Shown one piece after another: positions 17,007 through 25,670 of a stretch of DNA of 64,000 nucleotides; positions within the stretch are counted from its first letter, which is position 1, and every line of letters starts with the position of its first letter. The DNA comes from Deltaproteobacteria bacterium. GTDB taxonomy: Bacteria > Myxococcota > Kuafuiibacteriia > Kuafuiibacteriales > Kuafuiibacteriaceae. The notes beneath the pieces are model-generated. The model searched no databases. It was not told the origin of the DNA and saw nothing but the letters and a program-made list of their open reading frames with translations. The stretch spans positions 62,001-126,000 of the forward strand of contig JACKEN010000001.1 in NCBI GenBank assembly GCA_020632995.1, given 5' to 3'. Made by a program: the position numbers and the translations under genes.

Positions 17007-17786
17007 GTGCCGGCCAAGCAGCTCAAGATCCTGTCATTCGGCCTCACCGATGTGGGGATGCGCCGCGATCACAACGAGGACAGCTACCTCGTGGACGACG
17101 ACGCACAACTCTACGTCGTGGCGGACGGAATGGGGGGCCACCTGGGAGGCGAGATGGCCTCCATGCTGGCGGTCTCCACCATCAAGTCGTCCGTCCAGGA
17201 CGACCGGGGAAAGGTGGTGAACGGTCGGGCCTACAAGGGCCCCATCGAACAGCACCCGGCCCTGATGATGCTGCCCAAGGCCGTCAAGCGGGCTTGCGCG
17301 GCCATCTTCAAGAAGGCTCAGGAGGTGCCCGAGCTCCAGGGCATGGGCACCACGGTCACGGGGGTGGCCTTCCTGGACTCGTACGCCTTCTTCGGGCACG
17401 TGGGTGACAGCCGCGCCTACCTGATCCGCGACGGTCGGATCGAGCAGCTCTCCGAGGATCACTCCCTGGTGAACGAGCAGCTCAAGGCGGGGCTCATCAC
17501 CCCGGAGCAGGCTCGGATGAGCCGCTTCAAGCACATCATCACGCGGTCGGTGGGCTTCGAAGAGGACGTGGCGGTGGACACCATGGTGGTGCCTACCCTC
17601 GAGGGGGATATCTACGTCCTGTGCTCCGATGGCCTTGCGAATCTGGTGTCCAACTCCGAGATCTGCGATGTGTTGCAGAACAGCTTCCTGCGGGACGGCC
17701 CGCGGGACCTCGTGGCGTTGGCGAACGAGCGGGGGGGCGACGACAACATCACCGTGGTGGTGCTGTACGTGAATGGCGAGGAGTAA
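17007..17786 (+). CDS. PP2C-family protein Ser/Thr phosphatase
   Basis: The 259-residue, single-domain cytoplasmic enzyme shows PP2C motifs in order: GMRRDHNEDS, ADGMGGHLGGE (metal-binding DGMGG), GMGTTVTG, GHVGDSRAYLI, EDHSLVNEQL, CSDGL and GGDDNITVVV. It uses two metal ions to remove phosphate from Ser/Thr and usually opposes Hanks-type kinases; such a kinase lies 5 kb downstream at 22718. The GTG start has no clear ribosome-binding site but keeps the first family strand (LSFGLTDVGM). The gene ends 89 nt before the M23 peptidase gene on the same strand. Confidence 0.93.
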   Translation: MPAKQLKILSFGLTDVGMRRDHNEDSYLVDDDAQLYVVADGMGGHLGGEMASMLAVSTIKSSVQDDRGKVVNGRAYKGPIEQHPALMMLPKAVKRACAAIFKKAQEVPELQGMGTTVTGVAFLDSYAFFGHVGDSRAYLIRDGRIEQLSEDHSLVNEQLKAGLITPEQARMSRFKHIITRSVGFEEDVAVDTMVVPTLEGDIYVLCSDGLANLVSNSEICDVLQNSFLRDGPRDLVALANERGGDDNITVVVLYVNGEE

Positions 17787-17875
17787 ACCCCTGCCCAGGT
17801 CTGCCGATTATGGCTCATAGAGGCTTGTCCGGGCGCTGAATCTGTGGGCGATCCACCCGCACCTCGAGAGGGAAC

Positions 17876-18823
17876 GTGAAGCAGAAAAAATCTCGCTACT
17901 TCACGATGATGATCATGCCCGAGACCTCCGGGGCGGAGGTCAAGCGGCTGCGTGTCTCACGTCGACTCGTGCAGGGCGCGGTGGTCGCTGTGCTCGGGCT
18001 CACGGTGCTGACCGGGGCGGCGGTGTACCAGGCCACCAAGCTGTGGGGCCAGGCGGACGCCAACCACGGGCTCCGCGCCGAGAACCAGGCCCTCAAGCAG
18101 AGCCTCGAGTCCCTCGACGATCGCCTCCAGCAGATGGATCGGACGGTGGATCGGCTGGACCAGCTCGACAAGAAGCTGCGCGCCCTGACCATGGTCTCCG
18201 ATCCCGCCCGCAACCTGGCCATCGGCCCGGTGGGTGGGCTCGAGGTGGGCGAGGGCGGCCCCGCCGACGAGTCGGCGGCCGAGCTGCGCCGGGATCTGTT
18301 CGCGGGCCGCGCCGACCAGGTGATGGCCCTGGTGGAGCGCCGGGCCGCGCTGATCCAGACCGACGCGGACGAGCAGCTCAAGGCGGTGGAGGCCCTGTCC
18401 GTCCACCTCGAGGGCCAGCGCGCGGTGCTCGCGTCGACCCCCAGCCGGCGCCCGGCCCAGGGCTACGTGACCTCCACCTTCGGCATGCGGGTCGATCCCT
18501 TCATCGGGCTCCCCCAGCTGCACGCCGGCATCGACTACTCGGCCAACATCGGCGCCCCCGTCTTCGCCACCGCGGACGGCACGATCGTGCACGCGGGCCT
18601 CAAGGGGGCCTACGGCAAGACGATCGAGGTCGACCACGGCCAGGGCCTGGTGACCAAGTTCGCGCACCTGTCCCGCATCGACGTCCAGCTGGGTGAGAAG
18701 GTCACCCGCGGGCAGATCGTGGGCGCGGTGGGCAACACCGGCCGCTCGACCGGACCTCACCTCCACTACGAGGTTCGGCTCAACGGGATCGCCCTCGATC
18801 CCCAGCGCTTCCTGTTGGAGTAG
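17876..18823 (+). CDS. Membrane-anchored M23 metallopeptidase
   Basis: The 315-residue protein has one signal-anchor (VQGAVVAVLGLTVLTGAAVYQA, about 32-53). A coiled coil at about 62-105 follows (LRAENQALKQSLESLDDRL), and the C-terminus is an M23/LytM domain. Zinc ligands are in LHAGIDYS (His216, Asp220) and GPHLHYEV (HLH, about 295-297). Enzymes with this architecture cut peptidoglycan cross-links in the periplasm, or activate amidases when degenerate; here the metal ligands are intact, so activity is expected. The GTG start is preceded by GAGAGGGA, a good Shine-Dalgarno match. Confidence 0.9.
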   Translation: MKQKKSRYFTMMIMPETSGAEVKRLRVSRRLVQGAVVAVLGLTVLTGAAVYQATKLWGQADANHGLRAENQALKQSLESLDDRLQQMDRTVDRLDQLDKKLRALTMVSDPARNLAIGPVGGLEVGEGGPADESAAELRRDLFAGRADQVMALVERRAALIQTDADEQLKAVEALSVHLEGQRAVLASTPSRRPAQGYVTSTFGMRVDPFIGLPQLHAGIDYSANIGAPVFATADGTIVHAGLKGAYGKTIEVDHGQGLVTKFAHLSRIDVQLGEKVTRGQIVGAVGNTGRSTGPHLHYEVRLNGIALDPQRFLLE

Positions 18824-18832
18824 CCTCACGGT

Positions 18833-18846
18833 CCGCAGATCTGCGG
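18833..18846. other. 14-bp perfect palindrome after M23 gene
   Basis: CCGCAGATCTGCGG lies 9 nt after the M23 stop and about 100 nt before secA. There is no T-run, so it is a weak terminator at best. It may be an operator for secA or an mRNA end structure. Confidence 0.35.
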
Positions 18847-18907
18847 TCTGCGCCGCGCCCGAGGGTCGTCTTCGGTTGCTCTCGCCCTACACAACCCGCC
18901 ATCTTGC

Positions 18908-18935
18908 TTGACGAACCCGGTTTCGGGTCCATAAG
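18908..18935 (+). promoter_or_regulatory. Candidate secA promoter
   Basis: TTGACG (18908-18913) and CATAAG (18930-18935) are spaced by 16 nt, 14 nt before the secA ATG. The spacer contains the small hairpin ACCCG-GTTT-CGGGT. The -10 element matches poorly, so this is tentative. Confidence 0.35.
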
Positions 18936-18949
18936 CGAGGCCCACCCCC

Positions 18950-21943
18950 ATGCAATTCCTCAACAAGGTGTTCGGCAGCAAGAACCAGCGGGAGCTGAGG
19001 AAGCTCCAGCCGCGGGTCCAGGCGGTGACCGCGCTGGAGCCGGAGATGAAGAAGCTGTCGGACGCGGCGCTGCAGGCCAAGACCGGCGAGCTGAAGCAGA
19101 AGCTGGCCAACGGCGCGTCGCTGGACGACATCCTGGTCGAGGCCTTCGCGGTCGTGCGCGAGGCCGGCTGGCGTGTGCTGAAGATGCGTCACTACGACGT
19201 GCAGCTCATCGGCGGCATGGTGCTCCACTCCGGGAAGATCGCGGAGATGCGGACGGGTGAGGGCAAGACCCTGGTGGCGACCCTCCCGGCCTACCTGAAC
19301 GCGCTCGAAGAGCGCGGCGTCCATATCGTCACGGTGAACGACTACCTGGCCAACCGCGACGCGGAGTGGATGGGCAAGATCTATCGCTTCATGGGGATGA
19401 GCGTGGGCACGATCGTCCACGGCTACGACGACAACCACAAGCAGAAGCAATACGGCTGCGACATCACCTACGGCACCAACAGCGAGTACGGGTTCGACTA
19501 CCTGCGCGACAACATGAAGTTCTCGCTGTCGGACTACGTGCAGGGGCGCGGCCTGCGCTACGCGATCATCGACGAGGTCGACTCCATCCTCATCGACGAG
19601 GCCCGGACCCCGCTCATCATCTCCGGCCCGGCCGAGGAGAGCGCCGACAAGTACGTGGGCGTCAACAAGGTGGTCAGCCAGCTCCAGCCCGAGCGCGACT
19701 TCACGGTCGACGAGAAGTCGAAGAGCGCGGTGCTCACCGACGAGGGCACCGACCGGGTGGAGCGCCTGCTCGACGTGGGCAACCTCTTCTCGCCCGAGAA
19801 CACCGAGTGGTTCCATCACGTGGCGAAGGCCCTGGCCGCGCACGGCTGCTACAAGCGCGACGTGGACTACCTCGTCCACAACGGCGAGGTGCTGATCATC
19901 GACGAGCACACCGGCCGCACCATGGAGGGCCGGCGCTGGTCCGACGGCCTGCACCAGGCGATCGAGGCCAAGGAGGGGGTGAAGATTCAGCGCGAGAACG
20001 TCACGCTGGCCACCATCACCTACCAGAACTTCTACCGCATGTACGACAAGCTGTCGGGCATGACCGGTACCGCCGACACCGAGGCCGAGGAGTTCAGCAA
20101 GATCTACGAGCTGGACGTGATGGTCATCCCGACCAACAAGCCGATGGTGCGCGATGACCGCCAGGACCTCGTCTACAAGACCGAGGCCGAGAAGTTCCGG
20201 GCGGTGGTGGACGACATCAAGGAGCGCCACGAGCGCGGCCAGCCGGTGCTGGTGGGCACCAAGAACGTCGACAAGTCCGAGGTGATCTCGCGCCTGCTGA
20301 AGAAGCACAGCATCGAGCACGTGGTGCTGAACGCGAAGTTCCACCGGCAGGAGGGCGAGATCATCGCCCAGGCCGGGCAGCTGGGCGCGGTGACGATCTC
20401 CACCAACATGGCAGGTCGTGGTACCGACATCCTGCTCGGCGGAAACGCAGAGTACCTTGCGCGCGCCGACGTGGCCCACGAGCAGATGGGCGAGGCCCGC
20501 GGCGACCCGAAGAAGGAGCAGCGCATCCTCGCCGAGTTCCGGTGGCTCTCCGGCTCGCCGGACTCCATCCCGCGCGAGCTGGTCACCCAGGACAAGACCA
20601 GTGAGTTCTTCAACCAGCTGATGGCCACCAAGCGCGGCGAGGAGGGCTTCGAGGAGCTGGACGTGGGCCAGATCCGCGAGGAGGCCAAGCAGAAGGCGCG
20701 CGAGTGGATCGACGGGATCATCGAGCGCTACGCCGAGCACCTCGAGAAGCACGAGAAGGTCTGCAAGGCGGCGAAGCAGCAGGTGCTCGGGGCGGGCGGC
20801 CTGCACGTGCTCGGCACCGAGCGCCACGAGTCGCGCCGGGTCGACAACCAGCTCCGCGGCCGCGCCGGTCGTCAGGGCGACCCGGGCTGCTCGCAGTTCT
20901 ACCTGTCCCTCGAGGACGACCTGATGCGCATCTTCGGCGGCGACAAGCTCCTGGGGATGATGGAGCGCCTGGGCATGGAGGACGACATGCCCATCGAGGC
21001 GAAGATGGTCACCAAGTCCATCGAGAACGCCCAGAAGCGGGTCGAGGGCCACAACTTCGACATCCGCAAGAACCTCATCGAGTACGACGACGTGATGAAC
21101 CTGCAGCGGAAGTCCATCTACGGGCTCCGCCGCACCGTGCTCGGCGAGGACCCGATGGAAGAGGAGATGCTGGATCTCATCGAGCGGGTGGTGAGCTACG
21201 ACGTGGGCAACGCCTGCCCGCCGAAGGCCTCGCCCGAGGAGTGGGATCTGGACAGCCTCAAGGCCCGGGTGAAGGGCCTGTTCGGGGCCGAGCTCTCCTT
21301 CCCGGCCGAGCGCCCCCGCTACCAGGAGCTCGAGCTCATGGTCTACGAGGCGGTCGAGAAGCGGTGGCGGAAGAAGCAGAAGGAGCTGGGCGACGACTTC
21401 GTGGTGGTGGGCGCGGACCTGATGCCCAAGGACGCGATGCCGGTCACCGCCAAGGTGAAGGAGCCGGTGTGGCGGTTCCTGTTGCGGCAGTTCTACCTGG
21501 GCCAGATCGACCGCCACTGGCGCGACCACCTGACCCAGATGGACCACCTGCGGGAGGGCATCGGCCTGCGCGGCTACGGCAGCAAGGACCCGAAGATCGA
21601 GTACAAGCGCGAGGGGCACCTGCTCTTCGCGTCGATGATGCGCGAGGTCGACCACAACGTGGCGGCCGAGATCTTCAACGTGAAGCTCATGAGCCCCGAG
21701 GAGGTCCGCCGCGAGGCGGAGCGCCAGCGCCGGGCGATGGAGGCCATGCAGCGCGCGGCCGAGCTCAAGGGGGCCGAGAACCAGGACGAGGCCGACGCGG
21801 TGGCCCCGTCCGCCCCCGCCGCCAAGCAGAAGGAGGCGGCCCAGGCCCAGGGCAAGAAGAAGCTGGGCCGGAACGACCCCTGCTGGTGCGGCAGCGGCAA
21901 GAAGTACAAGGCCTGCCACCTCAGGGAGGACGCGCGGGCCTGA
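18950..21943 (+). CDS. secA: Preprotein translocase ATPase SecA
   Basis: The 997-residue protein is the motor that drives unfolded secretory proteins through SecYEG. Walker A MRTGEGKT lies near residue 102, and the DEAD-type box IIDEVDSILIDEAR near residue 205. The second helicase domain has NMAGRGTDI, and RGRAGRQGDPG is the usual SecA motif. The C-terminus has the zinc-binding tail DPCWCGSGKKYKACH, which binds SecB or phospholipid. It is longer than E. coli SecA (901) owing to insertions in the middle and a charged linker before the zinc tail. It starts at ATG 18950, downstream of the M23 gene. Confidence 0.97.
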   Translation: MQFLNKVFGSKNQRELRKLQPRVQAVTALEPEMKKLSDAALQAKTGELKQKLANGASLDDILVEAFAVVREAGWRVLKMRHYDVQLIGGMVLHSGKIAEMRTGEGKTLVATLPAYLNALEERGVHIVTVNDYLANRDAEWMGKIYRFMGMSVGTIVHGYDDNHKQKQYGCDITYGTNSEYGFDYLRDNMKFSLSDYVQGRGLRYAIIDEVDSILIDEARTPLIISGPAEESADKYVGVNKVVSQLQPERDFTVDEKSKSAVLTDEGTDRVERLLDVGNLFSPENTEWFHHVAKALAAHGCYKRDVDYLVHNGEVLIIDEHTGRTMEGRRWSDGLHQAIEAKEGVKIQRENVTLATITYQNFYRMYDKLSGMTGTADTEAEEFSKIYELDVMVIPTNKPMVRDDRQDLVYKTEAEKFRAVVDDIKERHERGQPVLVGTKNVDKSEVISRLLKKHSIEHVVLNAKFHRQEGEIIAQAGQLGAVTISTNMAGRGTDILLGGNAEYLARADVAHEQMGEARGDPKKEQRILAEFRWLSGSPDSIPRELVTQDKTSEFFNQLMATKRGEEGFEELDVGQIREEAKQKAREWIDGIIERYAEHLEKHEKVCKAAKQQVLGAGGLHVLGTERHESRRVDNQLRGRAGRQGDPGCSQFYLSLEDDLMRIFGGDKLLGMMERLGMEDDMPIEAKMVTKSIENAQKRVEGHNFDIRKNLIEYDDVMNLQRKSIYGLRRTVLGEDPMEEEMLDLIERVVSYDVGNACPPKASPEEWDLDSLKARVKGLFGAELSFPAERPRYQELELMVYEAVEKRWRKKQKELGDDFVVVGADLMPKDAMPVTAKVKEPVWRFLLRQFYLGQIDRHWRDHLTQMDHLREGIGLRGYGSKDPKIEYKREGHLLFASMMREVDHNVAAEIFNVKLMSPEEVRREAERQRRAMEAMQRAAELKGAENQDEADAVAPSAPAAKQKEAAQAQGKKKLGRNDPCWCGSGKKYKACHLREDARA

Positions 21944-21962
21944 TCTCGCCCGCCGCGGGGGC

Positions 21963-22616
21963 ATGAACGTCGTCCTGTTCGGCCTCTCCGGGAACCCGCC
22001 CACCGGTCTGGGCGGCCACGCCGGCATCGTGCGCTGGGCCGCCACCCGCACCGCCCTCGACGCCTTCTCAGGGGAGGGGGTCGACCAGGTGTGGGTGTTG
22101 CCCGTCTACGTGCACGCCTTCGCCTCCAAGAAGGGGATGCCGAGCTTCGAGCACCGGCTCCGGATGTGCGAGCTGGCCTTCGGGCCGGGCCTCCCCGAGG
22201 TGGTGGGGCGAGTGCGGGTGCTCGACGTGGAGCGGGTCCTGGGCGAGCGGGCGCCGCAGGGTGAGGGTGGGCACGACGTCCGGGTCGGCACGATCGACGT
22301 GGTGCGGCACCTGATGGCCGCGCACCCCGGGGTGCGCTTCGCCCTGCTCCTGGGGGCGGACACCCACCGCGACCTCCTGGAGGGGAAGTGGAAGCAGAGC
22401 CAGGCGCTGCTGAGCCTGGTCCCGGTGCTCGCCATCCCGCGGGTGGGGGTGGGGGAGGGCGACGGCGCGGGCCCCCAGCTCACCGCGGTGAGCTCCAGCG
22501 CGGTGCGCGCGTCGCGGGACCCGGCCTTCCTGGCCGAGGCGCTCCAGCCGGAGGTCTTGGACTACATTCGCGCCCATCGCTTGTATGGCTTCGCGGATGA
22601 GGCGGATCCGGGGTAA
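21963..22616 (+). CDS. Nicotinate-nucleotide adenylyltransferase-like protein
   Basis: The 217-residue nucleotidyltransferase has the N-terminal GLSGNPPTGLGGHAGI, equivalent to the (H/T)xGH region of NadD-like enzymes. VWVLPVYVHAF and LLLGADTHRDLL follow, and the C-terminal VSSSAVRAS corresponds to the ISSTxIR motif that holds ATP phosphates. NadD joins AMP to nicotinate mononucleotide in NAD synthesis. The first motif is unusual (LSGNPPTGLGGH instead of GGSFDPxHxGH), so another pyridine- or sugar-nucleotide substrate is possible. It lies 19 nt after secA and may be co-transcribed. Confidence 0.72.
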   Translation: MNVVLFGLSGNPPTGLGGHAGIVRWAATRTALDAFSGEGVDQVWVLPVYVHAFASKKGMPSFEHRLRMCELAFGPGLPEVVGRVRVLDVERVLGERAPQGEGGHDVRVGTIDVVRHLMAAHPGVRFALLLGADTHRDLLEGKWKQSQALLSLVPVLAIPRVGVGEGDGAGPQLTAVSSSAVRASRDPAFLAEALQPEVLDYIRAHRLYGFADEADPG

Positions 22617-22717
22617 TGTGAACTTCGTCGCGCTCCAGGTCGAGGTCGGGCCTCGGCCGTTGGTAGGGGGCGATGCATGCTGTGAAGGCCGACCCGGGTG
22701 GGCGAGAAGGCGGGAAC

Positions 22718-24739
22718 GTGAGCGAAGCGCCAGCACCGAAGAAACGGACCGACAAGCTGGTGGGGCAGCTGCTCGCCGGCAAGTACAAGATCCTCAAGAA
22801 GATCGGCGAGGGCGGGATGGGGTCGGTGTACATCGCCACCCAGGAGCCCATCGATCGCAAGGTGGCGGTGAAGGTCCTCCTCGGGAAGCTGGCCGAGGAC
22901 GAGATCGCGGTGAAGCGCTTCGAGCAGGAGGCGCGCGCCATCTCGAAGATGCAGCACCCCAACACGGTGACCATCTACGACTTCGGCCGCACGTCGGAGG
23001 ACGAGGACGACCGCCTCTACATCGTGATGGAGTACCTCAAGGGTCAGACCCTGACCCAGGTGCTCCGCAAGGACAAGGTCCTGGCCCCCGCGCGGGCGTG
23101 CAAGGTGGTGCGCCAGGTCTGCGCGTCGCTGGCCGACGCCCACGCCACCGGCATCATCCACCGCGACCTCAAGCCCGATAACATCTTCCTGACCGAGGTC
23201 GGCGGCGACAAGGACTGGGTGAAGGTCCTCGACTTCGGCGTGGCCAAGCTGGCCGACAGCGAGGGCGCCGGCACCCTGACCCAGACCGGCATGATCTTCG
23301 GCACCCCGAAGTACATGTCGCCCGAGCAGGCCGAGGGCCGGCCGATCGACTATCGCGCCGACATCTACGCGCTGGGCGTGGTGCTCTACGAGCTCCTCGT
23401 GGGGCGGCCACCCTTCATCGCCGACACCCCGGTGGGCCTGCTCCTGAAGCACATCTCCGAGCCGCCGCCGCCCTTCTCGAAGGTGCGGCCCGACCTCCAG
23501 ATAGACCCGCGCCTCGAGGCGATCACCATGCGGGCCCTCGACAAGCGGCCCGACGCCCGCCAGCAGATGGTGGCGGAGCTGGCGGCGGAGCTCGAGGCGT
23601 TCGAGCGCATCGCCACCGGCCAGGTCCCGGCGATGTTCGCGAGCGGGACCTACCCCGCGCCGGTGCAAGGTGGCTTGCCCACCGAGGTGGTGCCGGGCAC
23701 CTTGCCGGGCTCCCCGGTCACCCCGGCCGGGCTGCACCCGCCGGGCGCGGTGCCCTCGAACCTCTCGCTCGGCTCGGTCTCCGGTGGCACCGAGGCGGTG
23801 GGGCCCCACCACCCGCACCCGAGCGGCGCCACGGCCTACGGCGGCGCCTCGGCCCAGTACCGGCCGGCCGACGCGATGCCCACCGCGGCCCAGGGCGCGA
23901 TGCCCGCCGCGAGCGTGCAGATGACCGCCCAGGGCCTCACCCACCCGGTGGCGGCCCACGGGGGCTACGCCGAGACCCTGGGGGGCATCTCGGGCGAGAT
24001 CTCCGGCCCCTTCCCGGGCGGGAGCGCCAAGGCCCAGAAGCGCTCGCCCCTGATGTTCGTGGGGGTGGGCCTGCTCGCCGCTGGCGTAGTGCTGGCGGGG
24101 GTGGTCTTCGCGACCAGCCAGAAGCCGACGGTGGAATCCGTCCCGACCCCGCCCGCCGCCGACCCGGGCAAGGTGGCGGCGCTGAAGACGCCCGAGGCGC
24201 CGCCCCCGGCGGAGCCCCCCGCGGCCGCCCCCACCCCGGCCGAGGATCCGGCGCCCGAGGCGGCCAGGACCCCGGAGCGGACCCCCACCCGGCGGCCGGC
24301 CCGGGACCCGGCGCCCAGCGCCCCTCCGCCCGCGCCGGCCCCGGAGGCCACGAAGGTCACCTTGCGCTTCGAGTCCGAGCCGACCGAGGCCCTGGTGCTC
24401 CTGGCGGGCAAGCAGCTGGGCATCACGCCCTTCAACCACGAGTTCCCCAAGGAGGCGGACGCCCTGACCTTCGTCTTCACCAAGGACGGGTACGAGAAGG
24501 CGACCCGCACCGTGGTGACCAGCCGCGACCAGGACGTCAGCGCCACCATGGACAAGAAGCCGGAGCAGCCGGTGGTCAAGGCCTGCCCGGACGGGTCCGC
24601 GCCGCCGTGCACCGTGCCCGCCGCCGTGGTCAAGGCCCCGAAGCAGCCCAAGGCCCCGACCGTGAAGGCGCCGCCGCCCTCCGACAAGGTGGAGTCGGAT
24701 CCGCTGAAGGAGCGGGTGGGCGACCTCAAGTCGTTCTGA
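22718..24739 (+). CDS. Hanks-type Ser/Thr protein kinase with C-terminal PEGA domain
   Basis: The protein has 673 residues. The kinase domain (about 20-290) has the glycine loop IGEGGMGSVY, the lysine in KVAVKVLL, the catalytic loop HRDLKPDNIFL, DFGVAKLAD and GTPKYMSPEQ. A Pro/Ala-rich region follows, then one membrane segment (LMFVGVGLLAAGVVLAGVVF), another Pro-rich linker, and a PEGA domain (LRFESEPTEALVLLAGKQLG ... FTKDGYEKA) expected outside the membrane. It would couple envelope state to cytoplasmic phosphorylation and could be opposed by the PP2C phosphatase. GTG 22718 has GAGAAGGCGGG upstream; an in-frame ATG at 22673 is the alternative. Confidence 0.92.
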   Translation: MSEAPAPKKRTDKLVGQLLAGKYKILKKIGEGGMGSVYIATQEPIDRKVAVKVLLGKLAEDEIAVKRFEQEARAISKMQHPNTVTIYDFGRTSEDEDDRLYIVMEYLKGQTLTQVLRKDKVLAPARACKVVRQVCASLADAHATGIIHRDLKPDNIFLTEVGGDKDWVKVLDFGVAKLADSEGAGTLTQTGMIFGTPKYMSPEQAEGRPIDYRADIYALGVVLYELLVGRPPFIADTPVGLLLKHISEPPPPFSKVRPDLQIDPRLEAITMRALDKRPDARQQMVAELAAELEAFERIATGQVPAMFASGTYPAPVQGGLPTEVVPGTLPGSPVTPAGLHPPGAVPSNLSLGSVSGGTEAVGPHHPHPSGATAYGGASAQYRPADAMPTAAQGAMPAASVQMTAQGLTHPVAAHGGYAETLGGISGEISGPFPGGSAKAQKRSPLMFVGVGLLAAGVVLAGVVFATSQKPTVESVPTPPAADPGKVAALKTPEAPPPAEPPAAAPTPAEDPAPEAARTPERTPTRRPARDPAPSAPPPAPAPEATKVTLRFESEPTEALVLLAGKQLGITPFNHEFPKEADALTFVFTKDGYEKATRTVVTSRDQDVSATMDKKPEQPVVKACPDGSAPPCTVPAAVVKAPKQPKAPTVKAPPPSDKVESDPLKERVGDLKSF

Positions 24740-24748
24740 GAGGCGGCG

Positions 24749-25168
24749 TCAGGTCAGCTTGCGGAGGAGCCGGACCAGGGTCACCCGCTCGCGTGGGCTG
24801 AGGGCCTCGAGCAGGCGGTCTTGCACTTCGTCCAGCCGCTGGCCCAGCCGCTCGAGCGCCGACGCACCGCTCGCGGTGATCGCGATGATGTTGCGGCGCC
24901 GGTCCGCGGCGTCGGCGTCGCGGCGCACGAGCCTCGCCTCGACCAGGTCGTTGACCGTCGCGACCACGTCGCTGCGGTCCAGCTTCGCGTGGCGACCCAG
25001 ATCCGCCTGGCTGAGGCTGCCGTGCTCGTCGAGGGCCGCGAGCACCCGGAAGTGGTAGCCGCTCAGGCCCTCCTGGCCGAACCCCTCGTTCAGGAGGGTG
25101 CGTGATCGCGCGTAGGCCCGGCCGAGGAGCCAGGTAGGTCGATCCGCCAGTCGCCTCAGATCCTGCAC
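24749..25168 (-). CDS. MarR-family transcriptional regulator
   Basis: The 139-residue protein has the size and helices of MarR dimers. The winged helix-turn-helix is SLSQADLGRHAKLDRSDVVATVNDLVEARLV, followed by the wing RDADAADRRRNIIAIT. MarR proteins repress or activate neighbouring genes and release DNA on binding small phenolic or oxidant ligands. It is divergent from a small related protein (25245), and a perfect palindrome that could be its operator lies between them. It converges with the kinase gene, 9 nt apart. Confidence 0.88.
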   Translation of the reverse strand: MQDLRRLADRPTWLLGRAYARSRTLLNEGFGQEGLSGYHFRVLAALDEHGSLSQADLGRHAKLDRSDVVATVNDLVEARLVRRDADAADRRRNIIAITASGASALERLGQRLDEVQDRLLEALSPRERVTLVRLLRKLT

Positions 25169-25189
25169 GCCGCCACTCTACTCGATCCG

Positions 25190-25232
25190 TTGACAGCGCC
25201 CGCCCGCCTGGTATCGTTGGTGCTACCAACGA
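25190..25232 (+). promoter_or_regulatory. Promoter and palindromic operator in MarR divergent region
   Basis: TTGACA (25190-25195), a 16-nt spacer and TATCGT (25212-25217) form a plausible rightward promoter. The perfect inverted repeat TCGTTGGT-GCT-ACCAACGA (25214-25232) covers the -10 element and start point. A MarR dimer bound there would block the promoter. The ATG of the rightward gene follows at 25245 after AATGGAGG. Confidence 0.7.
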
Positions 25233-25244
25233 AATGGAGGACGC

Positions 25245-25670
25245 ATGACGATTCGCTTCGGGCCACGCCTGGTCGGTGCCACCGAGAAGACGCTCAACGC
25301 CATCCTGCGGCGCTGCCTCGAGGGGACGGGCCTGAGCGAGCCCCAGTGGGTGACGCTCCGCCTCGCCCGGCTCGCGACGGATGGCCCCGTCGACGCGGCC
25401 GGGCTGGCCGACGCCGTGGCGAAGGCGGCCCACTTCTCGGACGCGGCCGACCTGGTCGAGGGCCTCGCTCAGCGGGGGTTGCTCGAGGGGGGCCAGGTCA
25501 GCGCCCGGGGCGTGGAGGCGATGGCGGTCGTGGAGGGCAGGATCCGCGCGCTCGAAGACGCCGCGGGGCTCTGGGCCGACCTGGCGCCCGACGACGTCGC
25601 CGCGACCGAGCGGGTGCTGAACCAGGTCTTGGATCGTGCGCGGGCCGCGCTCACGCGGCCTGCGGGCTGA
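25245..25670 (+). CDS. Small MarR-fold-like protein
   Basis: The 141-residue protein has a strong ribosome-binding site (TGGAGG) and a MarR-like helix order: LVGATEKTLNAILRRCLEGTG, then VTLRLARLATDGPVDAAGLADAVAKAAHFSDAADLVEGLAQRGLL, with a short wing and long C-terminal helices. The recognition helix lacks the usual positive residues, so it may be a partner or ligand-binding paralogue, not a DNA binder. It is divergent from the MarR regulator and probably controlled by it. Its 3' end overlaps the convergent DoxX gene by 20 nt. Confidence 0.6.
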   Translation: MTIRFGPRLVGATEKTLNAILRRCLEGTGLSEPQWVTLRLARLATDGPVDAAGLADAVAKAAHFSDAADLVEGLAQRGLLEGGQVSARGVEAMAVVEGRIRALEDAAGLWADLAPDDVAATERVLNQVLDRARAALTRPAG

